Assembly (NCBI RefSeq): GCF_014805625.2
Contig: NW_023998417.1
Coordinates: forward strand, 2,731,951-2,795,950
Direction: 5' to 3'
From: Glossina fuscipes
Lineage: Eukaryota > Arthropoda > Insecta > Diptera > Glossinidae
DNA length: 64,000 bases
A program made the position numbers and the translations under genes. Below are positions 1-10,930 of this stretch, piece after piece. Position 1 is the first letter of the stretch. Each line of letters starts with the position of its first letter. The notes beneath the pieces are model-generated. The model saw nothing but the letters and a program-made list of their open reading frames with translations. It made no database searches and was not told the origin of the DNA.

Positions 1-402
1 TGAAAGCCCGTCTAGAGAGTAGTAGTGTTTCTCTCCTATTAGGCCTCTTAGAGCGTTTCTTATAATTCTAAGATCCAATCATATGTATGTATGTGTACAT
101 ATATACATACGCATACATATATATAGAGAGAACACAGTAGTGATTTTATGAATATTTGCGTTTGGCGGCTGAAAGCTCGTCTAAAGGATAGTAGAACTTC
201 TCTCTTATCAGGCCTCTTAGAGCGTTTCTTATAATTCTAAGATTCAATATGTATGTATGTATATATATATATATAGGGAACACGACAGTGAGTTTTTGAA
301 TGTTTTCGTATGGCAGCCGAAAACTCGTGCAGAAGATAGTAGTAATTGTCTCTTATTAAACCTCTTACGGCGTTTCTTATAATTCTAGCATCCAAGCGAA
401 TG
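1..402. repeat. Tandem array, about 2.5 units of 148-169 bp, continuing left of the window
   Basis: Units begin near 1, 170 and 318. Each has a conserved head (GAAAgCTCGT, GATAGTAG), a core (CCTCTTAgaGCGTTTCTTA, then TAATTCTA), a variable (TA/GTAT)n microsatellite and a conserved tail (GAACACaGtAGTGA to TGGCrGC). The unit length differs mainly because the microsatellite differs. Seen directly by aligning the three units. There is no sign of coding. Confidence 0.85.
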
Positions 403-2187
403 TTTATGTACATATATATATATATTGGCATATGTATCTGCACGTAACCAAAGGATGTATTTAGAATTTCTGTTTCCCAAAACAAAATTTATTCAAATAT
501 TTTGATAAAACTTTAAAAAGTGTGTCATTACGTTTGTGTATATCCCGTAACAACTATCTTTGAAATGCGATATCATTGTAAAATGTTCTGTTCAGAGGGT
601 TTCTTTACCACGTTAAAATATGCTTTCGACAAAAGTATCTCTCAGTTATTAAACAGTATTTAGGAGATTAAGGCTAGAAGAAGAAATGTATTTTTATTCT
701 ACATTAGCACAAAAGCCCACCAACCGTACTATTAATAGTCCCTCGCTTATCGTTTACAAATGAGTTAAAAAAAAAAGAAAAAAGAACAAATTTTTTTTTG
801 TTTTTAATCTTGCATGCGCACTGAGTTGCTTCAATTTACGAGTCTTTATAGAGTCTGCTAGAATGTTTTATATTAAAAGAACAAACTTGTGTTGTGCATG
901 TAGAAGTATATAAAACACATTTGTACGTAGATTACGTGATTTTGTATCTACCGATGAAAGATGACCTTGCGTTTGTAAAATCATGTGGTAACTTGGAATT
1001 TTCATAGACAGAATAAATATATTCTTCATTGCTATAACGTTCTGCATCGACTACTCAAGTATGTCTATTGAAATTTGTAATAAAAATTTTGAATTTTAGC
1101 TTTGATGCTCCTTAGATCGTGTTTGAGAGTTTGTTCGAGCCATAAACAAGCAATCATAACCAAAGGACTTAAAAAATTTCTTTCAAAAATACAAAAAAAA
1201 AAATTGAATACATTTTAAAGAATTACCATAAACAAGAATGATTTGATGAATATTCGCTCAAACGATTGTGTTTAGGTGAGAAGGAGAAGAAGAAGAAACT
1301 CTTTCATCTCTCCCTCTCGATATCTTTCTCATACGTCTGTTCAATACCAATAGCTTTCTTTCAAGCTCATACATCATTCCATCTTACTTATGGCATAAAT
1401 TCTCTTCACCAATACCTAATAGATCGTCTATAGCAATTTCCAAGTTGAAAGGAAGAGTGCTATATGTAGTCTTAAGAACTTGCCTTTTTTTATGTTATCG
1501 GCAAAAGGCCATTTCAACCAGACACCATAAATATGTATGTATAAAATTTTTAACAAATCAAAACAACATGTGTGATAGATAAGATAAATTTTGATGGTAG
1601 TTTTGAAAGAAAAAAAAAGGCAAATTTCATAAATTATCCACATGTAGTAGAAATTATCGTTAAGGAGGAAGAGTCGATTAGCCACAGGAGATAAATTCTA
1701 TTTAAATCTTTTAGTTTAAAACTGAATCTATGGTAAAAGAGTAAGTACAATTTTATATTGCATTCTTATCTTTAATCCATTCTAGGAATTATTGCACACA
1801 AAAATAACTTATGTTAGTTCAAGTAATCAAATTATTCACATAACATGATTACTCAAGTTCCTTAAAGATTAAATTAAAGATACAACGTTTATAAAGACAC
1901 AAAGGGAGTACAGCTTTTGGTAACTCACAAGAGTTTCTCGCGAGAAGAGATGTTCTCAGAATGCCCATTGGATTCGTAATAAAGAGTACGAATTATTCTT
2001 ATTCCGATTTGCAATCGATATATATTTTTTTCACCTGTCATCTCTTTAATCCATCCGTCCATCCGTTCGTTTGTCTCTCTCTCTTTATCTTTTTTACCTC
2101 TTTTGTACCTTTTGGCTGCCTATATGTCTGTCCGTCCGTCCATGTTTCCTGTTCCACAAACTTTGGACACGCTTCTTAAACACTTTA
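403..2187. other. Non-coding; probably first coding intron of the receptor gene
   Basis: AT-rich sequence on the 3' side of the receptor donor. I looked on the minus strand for a TM5/TM6 exon and saw none; the open frames here have composition like the surrounding DNA. A stretch at about 2046-2155 with repeated atccgtccatccg / gtccgtccgtcca runs may be an old fragment of the dispersed repeat family seen elsewhere. Confidence 0.5.
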
Positions 2188-2337
2188 TTATTGGTATTTT
2201 TGGAAGGAGAGAATGTAATCCCTATACATCAATAGTTCTCCAATAAATATTTCAATGTAAAGAAAACAATATTGTGTTCCGTCATCAACTTTGAAAAGAA
2301 ATTTATTATAATTAATTTCTAAGAAATATAATTCAAT

Positions 2338-2346
2338 ACTCACCTG
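2338..2346 (-). other. Splice donor ending the receptor exon
   Basis: On the minus strand the sequence is CAG|GTGAGT, a perfect consensus donor. Homology to amine receptors stops exactly here: the residues after KCQ (VSIELYF...) do not look like extracellular loop 2 or TM5. The exon boundary is therefore put at 2344/2343, although the frame stays open for 51 more codons to the stop at 2188. Confidence 0.85.
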
Positions 2347-3303
2347 ACATTTGGGCAACGGACCTTCGGGTAATTTCACTTTCCAACCTAATAGCGGTGG
2401 TATGCATATTAAAGCGGACATTATCCAAACGGCTGCAATCATAAGAGCCGCTCGAGCTGGCGTACGTGATTTTAAATAATCTACAGCTTTCGTTATACTC
2501 CAATAACGATCCAATGATATTAAACATAAATTCATAATCGATGCCGTGCACAATAATACATCCATTGCTGAGTGTATATCGCACCACCAACTGCCAAATA
2601 TCCAATAGCCCATCAGCTCATTGGCCAATGAGAATGGCATTATAACTAAGCCCAGAAAGAAATCGGCTACCGCTAATGAAGCGATAAACCAATTTTGAAT
2701 ATTTTTCAATGATTTTTCGGTAGCAATGGCAATTATCACCAACATATTACCGACAATAATGATTATCATTAATATGGTTACAATTATGGACGCGACGACA
2801 ATATGCGTTAACGTATAACCGCTTGGATAGCGTCCATCCCAACGTACTTCGGTGACATTGCCCGTTAAATTTGTATACGATTGATTGTTAAAATTCGCGT
2901 AACTGGAAGTTAAATTTATGGCAGACGATGCGAACGATGTACTGGTATTATAAAAATTACTTGATAACAAAAAAAATGTATCATTTATATCGGCCAAGGA
3001 ACTCGATACGGTAGAATCGATACCAGTTAATGAATTATCGAGTAAACTTGTTATTGTGTATTGACCATCTACCGTAAGTAAGGGCGGATTGAGTGTGGAA
3101 TTTGCGAGGCTGGTTAAATGACTATCATTCGTTTTTGTTATATTGGCGACTTTAATTCCGCCATTTTCACTAGTACCACCGCCACCTGGTCCACCACCTG
3201 CTTCTCTCGGTAGAGCTGATGTTGAAGTGAATATTGCCAAAAACTCATCTGTACTTATATTACCGGTATTGATGTTTGTATCCAATGGCGCATTGAAATC
3301 CAT
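2344..3303 (-). CDS. Octalpha2R: First coding exon of an alpha2-adrenergic-like octopamine receptor (class A GPCR), 5' part only
   Basis: Encodes residues 1-320 of an aminergic G-protein-coupled receptor of the plasma membrane. Seen: an ATG in GAATAATGG context; a 166-residue N-tail rich in Asn, Ser and Thr with a Gly-rich run (35-49); TM1 (about 167-193, GN at 185-186); TM2 (about 203-228, LAVAD with Asp214); TM3 with Cys241 and amine-binding Asp248; DRYWSIT at 265-271; TM4 with Trp293 and PP at 302-303; extracellular loop 2 ending GPLPKCQ. The exon stops in phase 0 at CAG|GTGAGT. TM5-TM7 and the C-tail are missing and presumably lie in exons beyond position 1. Known: the ADIHSAMD-like TM3 (here CDIHSAMD), DRYWSITKAV and RTPARA stretches are typical of the insect alpha2-like octopamine receptor branch, and Asp3.32 salt-bridges the ligand amine. 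Inferred: octopamine is the ligand. Alternatives are another octopamine/tyramine or alpha2-like biogenic amine receptor. The family is certain; the exact orthologue is likely. Confidence 0.85.
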
Positions 3304-3720
3304 TATTCAAAAAAAAAAAACTCGCTTCTCTACTTGAATAGAATTAGAAAGTTGAAGCCAACATGACTTTTCTCTTTGTTTGTTTGTTTTTGTTTTTTTC
3401 TTTTTTTTTTTTCTTAAATTTGCATTACTGTGGTCCCAAACAATTTGCTGGAGTTTTTCTACTTTTTTTTTTTTTTTTTTTTTTTTTGTTTTTTTTTTTT
3501 TTTTTTTAAAAGGTTTTTTTTATTTTTTTTTTTGTGTTTCAGTATATGTATATGGATTTTAGTAAATATTCTTTAATTAAATTAAAAAATTTCAATTTCA
3601 CATTTAGAAAAATGTGCGTGTATTGCTTAGCGAATTGCAAAACTTTTAATTCGAATATTCGCGATATTCATTTTATTCTTTTATTTATATATATATATAT
3701 ATATATGTATATATAGAATT
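3304..3720 (-). promoter_or_regulatory. Probable 5' leader of the receptor, rich in homopolymer
   Basis: Immediately upstream of the receptor ATG on the minus strand. It carries long A-tracts on the transcribed strand (the + strand shows T-runs at about 3390-3415, 3461-3508 and 3511-3535) and a (TA)n tract near 3688-3705. No TATA box, initiator or splice acceptor could be assigned with confidence, so the transcription start and any 5' UTR exon are unknown. Confidence 0.3.
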
Positions 3721-6700
3721 GATTTGATATTTTCAAAATGTTAAAATTTCTAATGGAAATGAATTTATGGGACAACATTATAATTAAATGCAATAGTTTT
3801 CAATTTATATATGCACTCAACTTTGCCTATAATGCAATACATAATAGATATTGAATAAAAACTTTTAAAATAAATTTAGTTGATACGGTTAGCTTTAATT
3901 TAATCAACAAAGATTAGAGATATAGATTTGTGACCATAAACGATTTGGACAATTTAATTTGCTGCTAGCAATGTTTAATACCATGTAATGGTATTTCCTT
4001 CATATGTGAAAAGCAAGTGATTTGTAAAAATTTGAATCGGTCTCTATAGTAAAAATAACTGCTATCCCGAGTATACAGAAATTTCCTAATGGCCTAGGTC
4101 ATTTTTATATTTACTCCTTTTACAACTCGAAGAAGTTGTGGCCTTTGCTCGGATTGATGATCTTTGACTCCCAAGAGAAATATTCTTCCTTGGACCTGAC
4201 TAGGCTGGACTAGGAAAAATTATTATTATCATTTCTTATTCGGTTATCGGAGACATGTTTTTAACTTTAGATTTTCTTATATCGGTTGTAGGTAACCCTC
4301 CATCAATATCTCTCTATTTCTATCTCTTTGGTCCGGCTTACTTTAACGGTTTCTGGCCCTATTCCCACAGTTCGGTTCATGCACTTACATAATTTCGCTC
4401 ACATTTACTTCTGCGAAAACAAGTCCATTTATGCATCTAACGCGTCTAAGGGTCTCGAGCACAAAACTGCTTACTTTCTCGACACAATAGGAAAAAGAAA
4501 AATCAAATCTCTCTCTCTCTCTCTCCCTCTCCCTCTCCCTCTCTCTCTCAGTCTCTCTTCCTATCCCTCTCTCTCTCTGACGTTTGGTGTTGACAAATGA
4601 CACGAGAAGGATATCTTTTTTCCACTTTGTATGATTGAAAAAACAGGCCGACCACGTGGTTATGCTCAAACTCACTATCCCTTTAAAACTTAATTAAGGC
4701 TTAAAACATTAGATTTAAACGATGGTGGATTATGCTAAAAGATGAGGATTTTGTAGAAATATTTGATGAACGTTACCCTCTAAAAAAAGGCTGTCCGATA
4801 TGTGAATTCTTTAGTTGCTAAATCGAATAACTCCACTTTCTGGAATTTGTTTAATATTTCAATGCCATAGCACTTGGTTAGCTTCGACAAAAGAAATTGT
4901 TCTAATAAGAACTGTTGACCACATCAATTATTTCTAACGGAAATCGTAATAAAAATTTTGATAAAAAACACGTAACTTAATAGTTAATCGCATATCGGAA
5001 TTTTTTTAAATAGATACTTAGAAGTAGTAGTACATAAACAGTTTTATCACTTTTTTCTACTTTTAATTTTATGGAGTTAATCGATTTGGCAAGTGAAGCA
5101 TTCATTCCTACATATGATATATGAATACATTATGTTTAATTTGGGGTTAATGTGATTAAAATACATGTGACTTTAAGCCGTTAAGCATTTTCAAATGTAC
5201 GAACACGGAAAGACTTTGCGTATAATTCATATTTGCTATAAAAAGCATAACAATATGAACAATCTCCCAAAATGGCTTTTGGTCCATAACTCACACACTA
5301 AGATAACATATATGTCCGATTATAGAGAGTCTTCTATAAGTTTCATCTAAAGTGTTCCGATTTGGTCAACTTTTAGCTTACAATTGTAGGCAAACATTAT
5401 TTAAAGAGGAAAACCTAATACTTCCTAATACTTATTAGATAAAATTTTTAAAGCCTAAAGCTAGTAAGCCTAAAATGCGAGTAACTGATCAAACAAAGTG
5501 CCATCCCGCCTATAACATTTCCGGTCGTGGAAGATTAGATGATATTTTCTTTAATTTTGAATTTCATTTGAATAAATCCACAAATATCTTTGTTAGTCCT
5601 TGCTATGCAATGCTTTGCAGACTTAATTTTTTTTGTTGTTGCCTCTCGCTAACTTCGCAAAGGTCATTACAACTGGTCTGGCGAATTATCAAGAAAGGCA
5701 TAAGTTTGGCAATGAGTTGATTGATGTTAGAAATACAACGTGAAGCTGTACTCGAAACAAGAGGTCAGCAGATTAAACATTTATTGTATCTTTCAGGCTT
5801 TCATTCCTGAACGGCAGGAATGAAAGTTTAATGCTTAATTTTATGCCTTCTACTGAATGTTTATTATAAAATCGCACTTAACTTAACTACGTCCGTATAA
5901 TCAGTCAACATAATTAGCATAAAAAAATTAAAAACAATTCTACAAGTCATTCGTCGTTTGTCTTATCTATTTTATTATATATGCTTTAGTGTTATTCTAA
6001 AAAAAAATATATTTAACTTTGACAAGAATTTTTTGTCATTAAACTTGAAAAGATTAAGACCGAAAACCATAACAAAAGCGTTATAAAAATTCATTTGCCC
6101 ATTTAAGTAATTGAAATGAGATTTAATTGTCAAAAATTTAATTAAAATGATTTTTTATTTGCTTTCTATGCAATCATTATCTCACTTCATCCTAACGATG
6201 GGGGAATAAATCGAGGCAAAATTGCTTGCTATGATCGTATTTCGTTTAGTGCATACAAATGATTTCAATTTAATTTCGTAAATGTTAAAATATTAATCAA
6301 GTCAAATTAATTAATAGAAATTATCCGATTAATTTTTTTTAATTAACTAAAATTATATGAAAAACAATTTTCATTATTAATATTAAAAAAATAAAAAAAT
6401 TGTTTAGCAAGCGAGCAAAAACACTATAATGAATCACGACCATTCACCATTAGTTACCCTACACTATTGTATTGTTAATCATATTTCGGACTCTTTAAAA
6501 TGACAAATTATGTGTTAAGGAGATTGAAGAAAATTGTTCCGATCCAAATAATCTTCAATTGGTTTCATTCTCTGGCCAAAACACGTCAGTGTTCAAATTT
6601 CGTTAAAATATTGAGAGATCACACCAAGATAACAAGATGGACCGACGAAGAGAGAATGAGTTCAAATTGAGAAGATGATTCTCGAATCGATTGATATATA

Positions 6701-7265
6701 ATAAAAAGTTGATAAATCATGTTTTCTTTCTTCTGTACATACGTACGCATCTACGTGTTGCGTACACTTGACCAAAAACACTTGTAGCGCATGGTTGATA
6801 AAAATTTTTAATTAGTTAGGAATAAATCTCAATTGAATAAAGAGCAATAATTAATTACAAAAAAAAAAAAAAAAAGAAGAAGAAGAAGAATTTAAAATTG
6901 GATAATGAAACACGATAAGCATTAATTGAAGTCCTTGTCCCGATGTAATTAATGTTAATGTAAGAAATTAATGTTGTATAACAAAAATTTCAATAATGAA
7001 AGGAAATGCAATATTTTGTGTGATAAGCGTTAAGCAAACAAAAAAGTTTCTGCATTTTGTTCTTTTTAATTTTCTTGCACATTTTTCCAGTGGGTTAACG
7101 GCGATTGCAGCGGTAGATAAATGCTTCAGTCCGCAGATTCATATATGTATGTGAAGTTTTTCAGTCTTTTTCAGTCTGTTTCCACTTGTGAGGAGAAAAG
7201 ATACTTTTCGTAAATATTTACTGTTAATGCCCTAGAGGGAGGAAGGGAGAAAAATATGGACATTA
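3721..7265. other. Non-coding, AT-rich; CT microsatellite and one perfect hairpin
   Basis: No gene recognised. It holds a (CT)n tract at 4508-4579, which generates meaningless Ser/Leu and Arg/Glu open frames, a perfect hairpin at 5798-5826 and a poly-A plus (GAA)n tract near 6860-6888. The remainder is unremarkable intron or intergenic sequence. Confidence 0.5.
5798..5826. repeat. Perfect 12-bp inverted repeat with 5-nt loop
   Basis: The left arm CTTTCATTCCTG is exactly complementary to the right arm CAGGAATGAAAG across the loop AACGG. There is no recognised element around it and no U-run that would suggest a Pol III terminator directly after it. Confidence 0.9.
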
Positions 7266-7312
7266 GCCGCAGTCTAGTGGATGCGTGGTTCAATCGGTAA
7301 GCGTTTGCCGGC
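7266..7312 (+). repeat. SINE-like / tRNA-derived fragment (A-box half)
   Basis: Contains the run CaGTCTAGTGG, then GGTAAGcGtTTgcC. It aligns with the better-preserved SINE-like copy at 42797-42885 (CaaTCTAGTGG ... GGTAAGtGgTTtgC). No B-box is visible downstream, so it is a fragment at most. Confidence 0.4.
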
Positions 7313-7547
7313 TGAGCATTCATCATAGCTAGAACGAGATATACTTGGATGATTGGCTTAAGTACTTTTGAATCACTCAAATATAGACATTTTTATCATT
7401 TCTTGTCTTGGAACTTATTAAAAGAAAAGTAGACGCAATTCCATCCCATCTTGTATGGTCATATGTCCGTTTCACGTATTAACGTGTGTATGCAATGTTT
7501 TTGTCAAATTTTTATCATCCAAGCTTTTACCACAGACTGGCATAAAA

Positions 7548-7650
7548 AAGCAGACAGATGGACGGACAAAGAAGAACGTAAAGATGCAAAAATCTGCACT
7601 CTGTAGGGTTTTTGAAATTGCCTTCTGTCTAATGGAAAGGTCTTGATACT
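7548..7650 (+). repeat. Fragment of the dispersed cagacggaca repeat family
   Basis: It starts with cagacagatggacggaca and continues with a GGTTTTTGAAATTGCcTTCTG stretch that aligns with the copy at 60945-61030. The terminal hairpin is not preserved. Confidence 0.45.
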
Positions 7651-8790
7651 TCTATGTTCGGACCGAAAAAGCTGACAACGTCAGATATCATTTGGCAAAA
7701 AGTATTGCTAATTGGAGTTTAAGCTCGAAATCATGTTCTCCTAATCACCACTTGTGAAAGGATTTCGATTCAAAAGATTCTCAACTTACTTATGAGTTTA
7801 GATAACTGTAGAGAAAACGAAAGCCGCTTAAAAAGGATACTTTAACGGTCCTCTCTATCTCAAAGTTGTATACAATGCACAAACGATTTATGATTTTTTG
7901 CAAAAAAAAAAAAAAAATATATAAAAATTTTTGAAAGCAAAAACTTTTTTACTTGTGTGTGTGTAATGTAATGTTTTTTAATAATTATTTACATTTCATT
8001 AAGAATTGATTTCCACATTAATTATTTTATTTGATTTGATTTATTATTTATTTACGTGGGAATAAGTTGACAGCGAATATTTCGTATTGCTTTTTAATAC
8101 TATGCTCTAAAGTTTTTTTTTATTTAAAAACGTTTTTTTCATTAATTTTTTATTTTAAATTAAATTTAAATTTCGAATTTATGTTTTATAACATTTTTTT
8201 TTTTTATATTTACCCGTTTTAACCGAAACTTGTGTGTCTTAAACAATTCATTTAAACAATTCGTTTAATATTTAGCCCATTGAATATTGAATAAAATATT
8301 TAAAAATACAAAAGAAAAAAACTTGTTATGTCCACACGATGAGCTAATTATTATTTTTATTATTGGTTTTATAATACATACGTATATACATACATACATA
8401 TATATCTATATCTATATATACATATATATATATATATATTTATATATATGTATATATATATAAGTTGTAGAGCTATATATAAAGTTATTCCTTTTTCGAT
8501 ATACGTTTAAGATAATCATTAAATGTTTTAGAGAACTTAAAGTTTAGCTATAATAGCAATCACTGGCACTGACCTTCAAGTCATAGCATTCACTTTCGTA
8601 TTAAGGAAAATTAAGTGACTTTTCTTCTATTTTTTTTTTTTTTTGTTTGTTTTCGTTTTATTGTTTCTATTGTTGTTGTTGTTGTTGTTACGCTTTATAT
8701 AATTTAACGGGATTTAATCTCAACATTTGTTTTTTTATATAAAGCCAGCCAGCCAAGTTAAGAGAAACCTTTGAGATTTTATATTAGGGA

Positions 8791-8824
<34 letters not shown>

Positions 8825-8911
8825 ACGCATTGCGAAGAAGAGTCCTTTTCATCGAGATCTAATTAGATATTTTGCAAATAAATTTATAAGCCTTCAATTT
8901 CTTTAAATACA

Positions 8912-8971
<60 letters not shown>

Positions 8972-9213
8972 GTATACATATATATGTATGTATGGTTTCT
9001 TTTTGTACATTTGCTTCACGATGTTATATGTTATTTACACTTTGCTTATATATTTTTATTGTACAAATTTTCGTATTGGAAGTATCAGTTATTATAGCGG
9101 GGTTTGATTATCGTTTAACATTTTTTACGCACAAATAACTTACACTTTTACATTTCAATTTACACGCACGCAATTAATGAACGCATTCTCTTTACAATTC
9201 TACAAGTACGTAT

Positions 9214-9250
<37 letters not shown>

Positions 9251-10589
9251 ATAACGCAAAACAGCCATACGCACGACGCACACATACACACATATCTATT
9301 TTTCGACTTATTACAAAATTTCACATTATTTACAAATTTACAACTATTTGGCTACAATTTCGTTTTTATTGCATTTTTTTTATTTTTTTTTTTTTTTATT
9401 TGTTTAGTCGATCGCTAAGTTTAATTTGCACTTTACTTTTGAAGATGTTTTCAACACTTGTTAAAATTTATATTACATCTCATTCAAATGCACACACTGT
9501 TGTGCATATGTATTTTTTTAAATTTTTTTATTTTTATTTATTTATTTATTTTTTTTTTTTGTTAGCCTTTTTATGTATGTGTTGTTTTTTTTTTTTTCTT
9601 CTTTCTTTCTTTCTTCCTTTCTTTCTTTAGAAATGATACGAGTTGCACGGCGGCACGTGTTGTTTATCGTTTGAAATTCATAGCTTAACTGAATTTCAAA
9701 ATATACCGTCAAAGTCTTTTGGCTACATCTATATAGACAACTCAATACATATGCACAACTTTAACAAAATTTATCTTCATCTCCATGCATTCCAGAGTAG
9801 AGTAGTTAGTGCGTGTATCTAACAAACGGGATCTATGTTATATTCTTGGTTTTTTCATTAAGCCGAAACACAACACAATATAATATGTAGCATAACATCC
9901 ACAAATGTTACTTGTTGTATGTTCTTATATTTTACTCTTGCTTTCTCTCTTGCTTTTCCTCTTTTCTTTACTCAGTATGGAATTCATTTATGTTCGCTCA
10001 GAGAAAAATAAATTTCCCTTTTTTTGCATGTTTTTCCTTATATCATAGAATGTGTGTTAGTAGTGCTATAGTGCAATATTTGTAAAATCAGCTGTTTTTA
10101 TGGGAAATTTTTAAAACAAAAAAAAAAAAAAAAAAAAAAACAAAATTCACACAAACCTGTGGATTAAATTGCCTCTGCTTGTTTCTTTTTTACTTTTTTT
10201 TTTTTTATAATAGAGAAAAACAGAAAAAGCTCCCTAATATTTTTTAACATTGGTAAGGGGTTTTGCCCTCTCATAAAAGCCAAAGCATTATTTCAATATT
10301 CGTTTTATTTTTTAATTTTTTTTTTTTTGCTTTTTAAAGATTTGTATCTCATTATTATTATTCAAAAAAAGATAAAAAAAAAATTCGACGAAAATGTGTA
10401 TTCAACCAAAGCGTTATCGTTTCTTAAATAGCACTATAAAATTAGTCGTAGTTAACTTTAAGGAATAATTGGAGAAATTATTTAAATTCTCTCACAAGTG
10501 TTACTACTTGCCTCTGTTAAGTGTTTGCAAAAATGTTGATCACTTTTTCACTCGAAGACGGCATTTATTGTGGAAAATTGGGAAAATAT
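7651..10589. other. Non-coding; dense microsatellites
   Basis: AT-rich with no gene recognised. It carries a complex (TA)n tract at about 8379-8462, (GTT)n near 8668-8690, (GT)n at about 8795-8824, (TA)n at about 8920-8970, (CA)n at about 9214-9248, many poly-T/poly-A runs (9366-9400, 9550-9600 and 10117-10141) and a TTTC-rich stretch at 9598-9628. The open frames here are homopolymer products. Confidence 0.6.
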
Positions 10590-10930
10590 GTATTAATCAA
10601 AATAGTCGCCTGTCGGTTTCTACTATGTTTTACAATATTTTTGCCAACATGACGATGTCATGTCGAAAGAACTTGTATTGATTTGGCGTCAACCCATTTC
10701 TGCACTTCTTCAACTTTGCAGATCCGCGTGCCGGCCAAGCCACGCTGCATCGGTTTGACCAATTGATAATCAGAAGGCGATATCCTGGGTGTGGCAGAAT
10801 CTCCCATTCGGCGATGCAGCAGTGTATCCGAGACAACTCTTGCAAAAATAACATTTTCAGTCACTTCGCTTTTAACCAGTTGCGCCGAAAACTGACAATT
10901 GAGATATGATGGAGCAGGATCACCCTAAGC
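10590..10930 (-). pseudogene. Mariner-type transposase relic, C-terminal part
   Basis: Minus-strand frames, broken by shifts, read RVILLH, then EWEILPHPGY, SPSDYQLV.PMQRGLAGTR, VEEVQKWVDAK, FFRHDIVML and VETDRRLF. These match in order the mariner transposase C-terminal third: a strand before the second catalytic Asp, WEVLPHPPYSPDLAPSDYHLF, the QH.L.G.RF block, the KWLDEW.A.K helix, and the terminal ERW.KVV..DG.YF. At least two frameshifts and internal losses make it non-functional. No terminal inverted repeat was identified. It is related to the relic at 52985-53165 in the same orientation. Confidence 0.75.

Noticed and set aside
2333..2605. 90-codon open frame overlapping the receptor exon in another frame
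   Set aside because: Shadow of the GPCR frame on the same strand; the receptor frame carries all family motifs.
4328..4675. Ser/Leu- and Arg/Glu-rich open frames on both strands
   Set aside because: Products of the (CT)n microsatellite at 4508-4579.
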